From positions 1 to 5,829 of the forward strand of contig JAFARV010000211.1 in assembly GCA_019245255.1 (NCBI GenBank): a DNA stretch of 5,829 nucleotides, given 5' to 3'. The stretch comes from Acidobacteriaceae bacterium (GTDB lineage: Bacteria; Acidobacteriota; Terriglobia; Bryobacterales; Bryobacteraceae). This document shows, in pieces, positions 1 to 5,829 of the stretch. The notes under the pieces are model-generated. The model made no database searches. It had not been told where the DNA came from and saw only the letters and a program-made list of their open reading frames with translations. The position numbers were made by a program, and so were the translations under genes. How positions within the stretch are numbered: the first letter of the stretch is position 1; every line of letters begins with the position of its first letter.

Positions 1-2041
1 ACCCGCCGAGAAAATACGGGCCGCTGGGTTGAGCTTTGCGTATCTCGGAGACGTAATGCGTTGCGATCACCGGAATTGTATCCCGCTTGATTCGCCGTCC
101 GTCCAGTCCTTCCGCCTCGATTCCATAGAATGGCTGGTCAGAAGGAAGCTCGTTTGCAAGGTTGTGAAGAAAAAATGCGCCTCCATGGCCACCGTGTACG
201 CAAAAGAAAGGCGGACGAGAGCCGTATCGCCGCAGAGGCACCAATGTCCGATACTGTTCAGTTCTAGGTTCCGATTCCAGTTCCCTGGCAAGTTCTTGAA
301 CAGTTGCCGCAAAAATCAACTTGGAGACAGGAAGGTCCTTCCCGAAGACTTGGCCGATCTTCGCGAATAGGCGCCCAGCGTCCAGTGACCGTCCGCCAAG
401 ATCGAAAAAACTCGTCGTGACCCCAATCGGTCGAACGTTCAAAACTTCTTCCCAGATGGAAGCGAGCTTTCGCTCAATTTCGTTGCGCGGTGAGACGAAG
501 TCCTGCCCAGCGGTAATATCGCTCGATTGCGGCTCAGGCAGAGCCTTGCGATCCACTTTGCCGTTTGAAGTTAAAGGAAACCCCTTCATTTCGACGAAAA
601 CGGAGGGCAGCATATAGTCCGGCAATCGTTCGCGTAGGTGCCCCCGTAACCGCCCAATTGGTGCTGGTTCGCTTTCATCTGAAGAAATATAGGCGGCAAT
701 ATACTTCTCACCAGAAGTACTTTCACGCGCCATCGCGACTGCCTGCCTGACGGAGGGATGCTGCTCTAGCACGGCTTCAATCTCACCCAGTTCAATCCGG
801 AATCCGCGGATCTTCACTTGATGGTCCGTACGGCCAAGAAACTCAACGTTACCGTCTTGACGACAGCGGGCAATATCGCCTGTTCGATACAACCGATTTC
901 TGAAGCCTGGTTCAAAGGGATGATGTACAAATCTTTCCGCCGTGAGGTCCGGCCGGTGCAGATAACCCCGCGCTAATCCTTCACCGCCAATGTAGAGCTC
1001 ACCCTCCTGTTCCGGCGGCACCGGAGTTTCATCGGGGCCCAGAATGTGAAACGAGGTATTCCGAATCGGCTTCCCGATTGGAACAGTGCGAGTTTCATCA
1101 CCACGCACGCGATAAACAGATGACCAGATCGTCGTTTCAGTTGGGCCGTACATATTCCAGACCTGACCGCAGCGTGTGGTTAGCTCGCGAGCCAGTTCTG
1201 GCGAAAGCGCTTCACCGCCGACCAAGGCCTTGAAATTGCGCTTACCCTTCCAACCAGCTCCGAGTAGAAGGCGCCAAGTCACAGGTGTGGCCTGCATAAC
1301 CGTGATTTTCGATCGTGCAATAAGTTCAGCTAAAAGCTTTCCGTCGCTAGTCGCCTCGCGACTCGCGATCACGAGTCGCCCACCAGCGAGAAGTGGAAGA
1401 TATAACTCCAAACCTGCGATATCAAATGAAATCGTAGTAACTGCAAGCAACGCGTCTGAGGCGCCCAATCCGGGCTCGCTCAACATGGATTCGAGGAGGT
1501 TTATCAAACTGCCATGCTCAATTTCGACACCCTTCGGCTTGCCAGTCGATCCTGAAGTAAAGATCACATATGCCAGGTCAGATGATCCAACTCTGGGTTC
1601 AATCGGATCGCAACTCAATGCAGCCGCCCATTTCTCAGAATCTGAGACGTAGAGAACGTCGGATGGAAGCTTGGCAAGTACGCTCAGTGTGTCCGGATCA
1701 GCGACGAGCAGCTTGATCTGGGCTTCATCGAGGATTTGCTCGATTCGATGGGCACCCTGCTGGGAGTCCAGGGGAACATAGGCAGCCCCAGCCTTCAAAA
1801 CGGCAAGGAGTGTCACGATCATTTCTAGTGATCGTTCAACAAGTAAGCCGACAAGAACATCAGGTCCAACACCGCGCTGCTGGAGAAGTCTTGCGAGCTG
1901 GTTTGAGCGACGCTCAAGCTGCTCGTAGGTGAGCGAGCGCCCATTGCACTCGACCGCAACCTTGCGCGGAGTCCGTCGCGCGGTTGCAGTCAGCGACACG
2001 TGAAGCGGAGCTCTGTTCTCGCTGTGTTCTGATTTCTTCAT
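1..2041 (-). CDS. NRPS terminal module A-PCP-TE, glycine-type adenylation domain, 3' end beyond window
   Basis: The minus-strand frame is open for 680 codons from ATG at 2041 to the left edge, so the C-terminus is missing. The start is the first ATG after an in-frame TGA nine bases upstream. A domain (about residues 20-500): LTYEQL 37-42, LKAGAAYVPLD 82-92, FTSGSTGKPKG 161-171, NMYGPTETT 296-304, YRTGD 385-389, catalytic Lys495 in NGK. Pocket residues D207, I208, L211, Q250, V274, G276, M297, I305, W306 and K495 give a glycine-type code (inference from known codes). PCP (about 515-585): FFDLGGRSL, with Ser552 as the expected phosphopantetheine site. TE (from about 600): the PFFCVHGG oxyanion region and PFYGIEAEGL are visible; the window stops at YFLGG, just before the expected GxSxG nucleophile. 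The gene would activate glycine, hold it on the carrier and release the product. Oddly, there is no condensation domain before the A domain. Adenylation and carrier calls are secure; TE is near certain though cut. Confidence 0.94.
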   Translation of the reverse strand, partial: MKKSEHSENRAPLHVSLTATARRTPRKVAVECNGRSLTYEQLERRSNQLARLLQQRGVGPDVLVGLLVERSLEMIVTLLAVLKAGAAYVPLDSQQGAHRIEQILDEAQIKLLVADPDTLSVLAKLPSDVLYVSDSEKWAAALSCDPIEPRVGSSDLAYVIFTSGSTGKPKGVEIEHGSLINLLESMLSEPGLGASDALLAVTTISFDIAGLELYLPLLAGGRLVIASREATSDGKLLAELIARSKITVMQATPVTWRLLLGAGWKGKRNFKALVGGEALSPELARELTTRCGQVWNMYGPTETTIWSSVYRVRGDETRTVPIGKPIRNTSFHILGPDETPVPPEQEGELYIGGEGLARGYLHRPDLTAERFVHHPFEPGFRNRLYRTGDIARCRQDGNVEFLGRTDHQVKIRGFRIELGEIEAVLEQHPSVRQAVAMARESTSGEKYIAAYISSDESEPAPIGRLRGHLRERLPDYMLPSVFVEMKGFPLTSNGKVDRKALPEPQSSDITAGQDFVSPRNEIERKLASIWEEVLNVRPIGVTTSFFDLGGRSLDAGRLFAKIGQVFGKDLPVSKLIFAATVQELARELESEPRTEQYRTLVPLRRYGSRPPFFCVHGGHGGAFFLHNLANELPSDQPFYGIEAEGLDGRRIKRDTIPVIATHYVSEIRKAQPSGPYFLGG

Positions 2042-2049
2042 GCGTCGTC

Positions 2050-2069
2050 AACCCCTACCGGGAACCCCT
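2050..2069 (-). repeat. Short direct repeat AGGGGTT before the A-PCP-TE gene
   Basis: AGGGGTT occurs twice on the minus strand, at 2063-2069 and 2050-2056, separated by six bases (13-base period), just upstream of the ATG at 2041. The repeat is seen directly. It may be a small slippage duplication that also duplicated the Shine-Dalgarno-like bases, or a protein-binding site; nothing in the sequence decides between these, and a 7-base repeat can arise by chance. Confidence 0.4.
2052..2056 (-). promoter_or_regulatory. Candidate ribosome binding site of the A-PCP-TE gene
   Basis: AGGGG lies 10 bases before the ATG at 2041. This is a purine-rich Shine-Dalgarno-like match at slightly long spacing, and it supports that start together with the in-frame TGA nine bases upstream of the ATG. 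A second copy of the same bases lies 13 bases further upstream and is too far away to act as the site. Confidence 0.45.
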
Positions 2070-2188
2070 CAGTTACAACGGCGGCGCCAACCTCGGAAGT
2101 ATGCCCACACTGGAAGAGCAATTAGTTGGGTCTTAGCTGGCTGCGAACAACACGTATAAAGGAACTGTTGAGCAGTTTTCTGTTCCTG

Positions 2189-5100
2189 TCAAGTCCTCGC
2201 GGTGGTTGTAACTTGAGACAAACGGTATTTTTCTCTCGAGACCGGAGCGAGCTCAATATCTTCCTCCGGTTCACTCAAACAGGCGCGGTCGATAGCGTCT
2301 GCCAGCGAATGGATGGTTGGTTGTTCAAAAAGCGCGCGTACTGGAAGATCCACAGAGAACTTGTCTCGCACCCGCGCGACGATTTGGGTGGCAAGGAGGG
2401 AGTGGCCGCCGATATCGAAGAAGTTATCGTGACGGCCGATGCGTTCGCGGCGCAATACCTGAGACCAAATAGTGGCTAATTGCTCTTCGGCGGCGGTTTG
2501 TGGAGGCTCATAGCGGTGAGCTTGGATGGCCTCTTCGGGCAAGGGCAGCGCCTGGCGGTCGAGTTTCCCGTTGGCCGTGAGAGGCAGCTTCGGCAGTAAC
2601 ACCAAGCCTGCCGGCAGCAGATAATCCGGCAGGCGCGTTTTCAGATAGCGCTGCAAGTCTTCGCCGGTGAGATTGGCCTCAGGCCGGCTGACCACATAGG
2701 CCACCAGCTGTTTGTCGCCTGCCAGCTCGCGCACCAGCACCGCCGCCTGCCGTACGCCCGGATGTTCCGCCAGCACCGCTTCGAGCTCGCCCGGCTCCAC
2801 CCGATAGCCGCGAATCTTCACCTGTTCATCCCAGCGGCCCAGAAACTCCAGCGTGCCATCGCTCAGATAGCGCACCCGGTCGCCGGTGCGGTACATGCGC
2901 TCTCCCGCCACCGCCAGGTCCGGGACAAAGCGTGCCGCCGTCTCCTGCGGCTGCTCCAGATAACCGGCCGCCACGCCTGCGCCGCCAATGTACAGTTCGC
3001 CCTCTATGCCGAGCGGAAGCGGCTGCTGATACGCATCCAGCACATACAAGCGCGTATTCGCAAGCGGCCGCCCAATGGGGATATTGGGTCCCGGTAAGCG
3101 CCGCCAGTCATACTCGCCTAACGCCAACAGCACGGAACCGACCGTCGTCTCCGTCGGCCCATAGTGATTGATCAGCTGGCAGCCTGAACCCAATGCTTCA
3201 ATGCGCTCCACCAGCGCGCGCGTGAGCATCTCCCCGCCCAGAATCAGATAGCGGCGGGGCAGCATCTCGCGGCCTCCACCGGCATCCAGCAAGGCGCGCA
3301 GATGCGACGGTACCATCTTCAACACATCCACGCCGTAGCGCGTGCAGTACGCGCCCAAGGCCTGGGGATCGCTCGCCACCTCCGGCCGGATCAGATGCAC
3401 GCAGCCGCCCGCAAACCAGGCCGGGTAAATACAGCTGTTCCCCAAATCTGCACTCAAGGTGGAAACGGTCGCAAACTGCCAGGCTTGGCCGCAGGCGTCC
3501 AGCGGCAGGCGCCGCAGCAGCGCTTGTGCGTAGTTCACCAGGTTGCGATGCCGCACCATAACACCTTTGGGCACACCGGTGGAGCCCGAAGTGTAAATCA
3601 CATACACCAGATCGTCGGGTTTCGCTGCGGTGGGCAGATTCGTCGACGGCAACTCACGCCAGCGCGCTGCATCCCGGTCCACACACACTACCGCTCCGCC
3701 AAACTGCGGCAACTGTGCCGCCAGGTGCTGGTCGGTGAGGAGTGCCACCGCTCCCTCCAGCTGCTGCTTCAGGCGTGCCGGCGGATGATCGGCGTTGAGA
3801 ACGACATAGGCTGCACCCGCTTTCCCAATCGCCAGCATTCCCACCAATGATTGGAGCGAGCGCTCCAGACATAACCCCACGCGCTGGTTCGGACCCACTC
3901 CCAGCTGCTGCAGATAGCGCGCCCATTGATTAGCCTGCTCGTTCAACTCCCGATAGCTCAACGCCTGTTCGCCGCAGCGCACCGCCAGCCGCTCCGGGGT
4001 GCGCGCCGCCTGGGCTTCAAACAGTTCGCAGATGGTACGTTCCCGCGCATACTCGGCTTCTGTGCGGTTCCAATCCACTAACAAACGCCGGCGTTCCGGC
4101 TCCGCAATCAGCGGTAAGCGGCTGACTGGCGTTTCCGGGTTGGCCAGCGCACCGGCCAACAACGTCTGAAACTGCTCGTTCCAGCGCTCCACCGTTGCCC
4201 GCTCAAGCGTTCCCGCGTCGTACGCAAACTCCAGACTCAGACGTTCGCCGCGCCGCCGCCCCGTCAGTTTCAACGTATGGGGTTCTCCAGCTGCTGCCGC
4301 CTCCAGCAGCCGGAACTTCACCCCTCCGTACTCTTCCGCCTCCCCATACTCCTCGTATGCGAAGCCAAGGGGAAGAGAGGTAATTTGGGACTTATTATTT
4401 TCATCGACCAGGGCTGCGAAGCACTGCTGCCATTGCCGCATTTCCCTAAAGCGGGAGCTAACTCGTTTCAGCACCTGGCTGAACTCCATTTCCGGCTCCA
4501 GCTGAATCCATATAGGCAAATTCCAAGAAAGAAGTCCGAGAGCGCCTTCCAGTTCGCTATAGTTCCTCCCATCGAACAGGCAACTCACGGGCACGTGCGG
4601 GCATAGGCCAATGCGCGAGAGAAATACTTGCCAAGAGGTAAGCAGGACAGCATCCACACAGCTATCATTCGTGGCGCAAAATGTATCCAGGTTCGCAACA
4701 TCCGCAGAGGCTAGGCCAACCGATAACCGATGAACCTGAGAGTGTTTTAGAGGTTGTATTTGGAAGGGTAGCGAAAAGGAATGCCACGCATCCAGGTCCG
4801 CTCTTCGAAGGTAGTCTCGCCAAAACTCGCAACCAGGGTTAGACTCAGGCTCAACCAGGAGTTCATTCTGCCACTCGCTGACGTCGACGTACTGAACACC
4901 TTCGATGGTGAGCGTCTTTCCTGAGACAATCGCATCATAGCGGCGACCGATCTCGCTAACCAGAATCTGCAGTCCGCGGACATCCGAGCAGAGTGCCGGC
5001 AAACTTAGAAATAAGATCGCGTGAGCGGGTCCGCAATGTGCGAGGACACATCGGAGGACTGGTCCATTTTCCAGATCGTGAGTGCTTCCCTCTTTGAAAA

Positions 5101-5428
5101 CATCATGAATTGCCGCGCTTTGATCGACATTGCCGGACCATGTCCGATCCGCATAGTCCCACGCCACATCAGGTTCTTCGAGAATGACCTGAAAAGGGTC
5201 CTTCATCCCGGGTTGGCGGCGGAATACCGTTCTGAGAATTTCGTGCTGCTCAACCGCTTGGTGCAAAGCTCCGCGAAGGGCTTTTGTGTCGACTGAACCT
5301 GTCAAAGAGACGGCGCAGCGTGCAATGCGCTGCTCAGAGTCGCCCGGCACATTCCAGCACCGCTCCTGCTGTGCGGAAAGTCGAAAGGCGGTGATAGTCT
5401 TCGTCTCAGCGTTGGATGTTGCTGCCAT
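2189..5428 (-). CDS. NRPS module C-A-PCP with degenerate condensation motif and aspartate-like adenylation domain
   Basis: Complete 1079-residue synthetase, ATG at 5428 to TGA at 2189. C domain (about residues 12-445): RLSAQQERCW (C1), HEILRTVF (C2) and QYVDVSEW (C4) are present, but the HHxxxDG site reads P144-A-L-C-S-D149-V150, so the catalytic histidine is absent. A domain (about 465-960): LSYREL 490-495, YTSGSTGVPKG 612-622, HYGPTETT 755-762, YRTGD 846-850, Lys955 in NGK. Core A4 is the unusual SADLGNSCIYPA, and A2 ends YVVLN instead of YVPLD. Pocket residues D661, L662, S665, K704, I729, G731, H755, V763, G764 and K955 resemble aspartate codes; Lys704 and His755 would suit an acidic side chain (inference). 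PCP (about 975-1045): DNFFDIGGHSLLATQ with Ser1010. There is no TE or epimerase. The 34-residue tail includes APVSREKYRLS, like a C-domain entry. The start lies 20 bp after the upstream stop with only a weak GGA, suggesting translational coupling. Confidence 0.96.
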   Translation of the reverse strand: MAATSNAETKTITAFRLSAQQERCWNVPGDSEQRIARCAVSLTGSVDTKALRGALHQAVEQHEILRTVFRRQPGMKDPFQVILEEPDVAWDYADRTWSGNVDQSAAIHDVFKEGSTHDLENGPVLRCVLAHCGPAHAILFLSLPALCSDVRGLQILVSEIGRRYDAIVSGKTLTIEGVQYVDVSEWQNELLVEPESNPGCEFWRDYLRRADLDAWHSFSLPFQIQPLKHSQVHRLSVGLASADVANLDTFCATNDSCVDAVLLTSWQVFLSRIGLCPHVPVSCLFDGRNYSELEGALGLLSWNLPIWIQLEPEMEFSQVLKRVSSRFREMRQWQQCFAALVDENNKSQITSLPLGFAYEEYGEAEEYGGVKFRLLEAAAAGEPHTLKLTGRRRGERLSLEFAYDAGTLERATVERWNEQFQTLLAGALANPETPVSRLPLIAEPERRRLLVDWNRTEAEYARERTICELFEAQAARTPERLAVRCGEQALSYRELNEQANQWARYLQQLGVGPNQRVGLCLERSLQSLVGMLAIGKAGAAYVVLNADHPPARLKQQLEGAVALLTDQHLAAQLPQFGGAVVCVDRDAARWRELPSTNLPTAAKPDDLVYVIYTSGSTGVPKGVMVRHRNLVNYAQALLRRLPLDACGQAWQFATVSTLSADLGNSCIYPAWFAGGCVHLIRPEVASDPQALGAYCTRYGVDVLKMVPSHLRALLDAGGGREMLPRRYLILGGEMLTRALVERIEALGSGCQLINHYGPTETTVGSVLLALGEYDWRRLPGPNIPIGRPLANTRLYVLDAYQQPLPLGIEGELYIGGAGVAAGYLEQPQETAARFVPDLAVAGERMYRTGDRVRYLSDGTLEFLGRWDEQVKIRGYRVEPGELEAVLAEHPGVRQAAVLVRELAGDKQLVAYVVSRPEANLTGEDLQRYLKTRLPDYLLPAGLVLLPKLPLTANGKLDRQALPLPEEAIQAHRYEPPQTAAEEQLATIWSQVLRRERIGRHDNFFDIGGHSLLATQIVARVRDKFSVDLPVRALFEQPTIHSLADAIDRACLSEPEEDIELAPVSREKYRLSQVTTTART
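2510..4330. other. GC-rich tract covering the adenylation domain of the C-A-PCP gene
   Basis: Hand counts of sample 60-base lines give about 60-75% GC for most lines here (75% at 2881-2940, 67% at 3661-3720 and at 2521-2580, 57% at 3901-3960). Lines outside give about 50% at 5041-5100, 53% at 4681-4740, 48% at 4381-4440, 53% at 1261-1320 and 40% at 1381-1440. The tract corresponds to residues of about 367-973 of the C-A-PCP protein, from the end of the C domain to the A-PCP linker. Its edges near domain borders suggest the A domain was replaced by recombination from a higher-GC source. Edges are approximate, and only selected lines were counted. Confidence 0.6.
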
Positions 5429-5448
5429 ATTCCGTTTGGTGTGCTGTG

Positions 5449-5829
5449 CTATGTTCCTCGCGAGGGCGTTTTCAAGTGGTTTGTAGCGACCCCGCTCTTT
5501 ACACGACCTGCCAAGTCGGCTATGGTCGGCGCTTCGGACAGGGCGTGTAAGGAAAGTTCAATGCCGAAAGTATTTCGGATCTGCGCTACAACCTGGGCCG
5601 CCACCATGGAGTTCCCACCCAACGAGAAGAAGTCGTCGTCAATGCCAGGGCTTTCGACGTGCAGGAGCATTGACCAGATGTTGCTTAACCTTTCTTCCAC
5701 AGCCGTACGCGGACGGCGGTAAGTGTCGAGTGGACCGGGCCGGGATTTTTTGTGAGATTCGATTGCGTACACGATCTCCTCCACGGTCGCTATGCGATCT
5801 GCTATCTCGAGCAGAACATCTGCGGTCCG
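5449..5829 (-). CDS. C-terminal carrier protein domain of an upstream NRPS or NRPS/PKS megasynthase, 5' end beyond window
   Basis: The frame is open from the right edge to TAG at 5449, giving 126 visible residues. A GTG at 5784 is in frame, but the 15 codons before it are also open, so this is the tail of a longer protein and not a small gene. Visible residues 41-110 form a carrier domain: RTAVEERLSNIW, then DDDFFSLGGNSM with Ser74 as the expected phosphopantetheine site, then a helical AAQVVAQIRNTFGIEL and the usual PTIADLAGRV end. Asn73 replaces the more common His before the serine. The 25 residues before it (ADVLLEIADRIATVEEIV and on) lack the NGKxDR end of an A domain, so the preceding domain is something else, perhaps a ketoreductase or other tailoring domain. 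A short tail after the carrier could serve in docking to the next protein. It should pass its chain to the C-A-PCP protein encoded 20 bp downstream. Confidence 0.9.
   Translation of the reverse strand, partial: RTADVLLEIADRIATVEEIVYAIESHKKSRPGPLDTYRRPRTAVEERLSNIWSMLLHVESPGIDDDFFSLGGNSMVAAQVVAQIRNTFGIELSLHALSEAPTIADLAGRVKSGVATNHLKTPSRGT

Noticed and set aside
67..312. 81-codon minus-strand open frame
   Set aside because: It is out of frame within the PCP-TE part of the A-PCP-TE gene, whose correct frame reads through with the carrier and thioesterase motifs.
1176..1652. 158-codon plus-strand open frame
   Set aside because: It is antisense to the A domain of the A-PCP-TE gene (cores A3 to A5). 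No family features are seen, and the minus frame carries all the conserved motifs.
2161..2186. Small inverted repeat GGAAC...GTTCC with an overlapping AACTG/CAGTT hairpin in the gap between genes
   Set aside because: Stems are only 5 bp and compete with each other. No T-run follows, so it does not qualify as a terminator.
2154..2192. Possible promoter: TTGACA at 2187-2192 with TTATAC at 2154-2159 (minus strand)
   Set aside because: The -35 match is perfect, but the spacing is about 27 bases, far from 16-18. No acceptable -10 lies at the right distance, and operon layout does not require a promoter here.
3302..3850. 182-codon open frame on the plus strand, and the other plus-strand frames at 2126-2479, 2762-3097, 4277-4606 and 5021-5296
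   Set aside because: They lie antisense to well-defined NRPS domains. Their translations are low-complexity, rich in Arg, His, Ala and Pro, with no recognisable motif. They are expected in GC-rich coding DNA.
3654..3926. 90-codon minus-strand open frame, Gly- and Ala-rich
   Set aside because: It is an alternate-frame shadow inside the A domain of the C-A-PCP gene.
5449..5784. Separate small carrier-protein gene starting at GTG 5784
   Set aside because: The frame is open through to the window edge with no stop and no convincing ribosome site at 5784, so it is better read as the C-terminus of a larger synthetase.

Overview
This window is the inside of a nonribosomal peptide synthetase (NRPS) gene cluster, possibly mixed with polyketide modules. 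All three genes lie on the minus strand, so transcription runs right to left. In transcription order they are: (1) the last 126 residues of a megasynthase gene, entering from the right edge and ending in a carrier protein domain (5449-5829); (2) a complete 1079-residue C-A-PCP module (2189-5428); (3) an A-PCP-TE gene (1-2041) that runs off the left edge inside its thioesterase. Almost every base is coding. The gaps are 20 bp between genes 1 and 2 and 147 bp between genes 2 and 3, which looks like one operon. Long plus-strand open frames, such as 3302-3850, are shadows of the GC-rich synthetase sequence.

Pocket residues read by hand against GrsA numbering give D-L-S-K-I-G-H-V-G-K for the middle A domain, which resembles aspartate codes. 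The last A domain gives D-I-L-Q-V-G-M-I-W-K, a glycine-type code. Simple collinear logic would give ...-Asp(-like)-Gly followed by thioesterase release. The condensation chemistry does not fit that logic. The C domain of the middle gene has lost the catalytic histidine pair (HHxxxDG reads P-A-L-C-S-D-V). The glycine module has no C domain at all. The middle gene ends, just after its carrier domain, in a short tail that resembles the start of a C domain. So no canonical peptide-bond-forming domain is visible in the window. This is its most unusual feature.

Base composition is uneven. Hand counts of sample 60-base lines give about 60-75% GC through most of about 2510-4330 (A domain of the middle gene plus the end of its C domain), with a few lines nearer 55-57%. 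The C domain and both flanking genes give roughly 40-57%. This suggests the A domain was exchanged by recombination.

The organism cannot be named from the sequence. Overall GC in the mid-50s and the style of these NRPS domains suit a soil or aquatic bacterium with large secondary-metabolite clusters, such as Acidobacteriota or a relative. The GC looks low for a typical myxobacterium or actinomycete. This is a weak inference.
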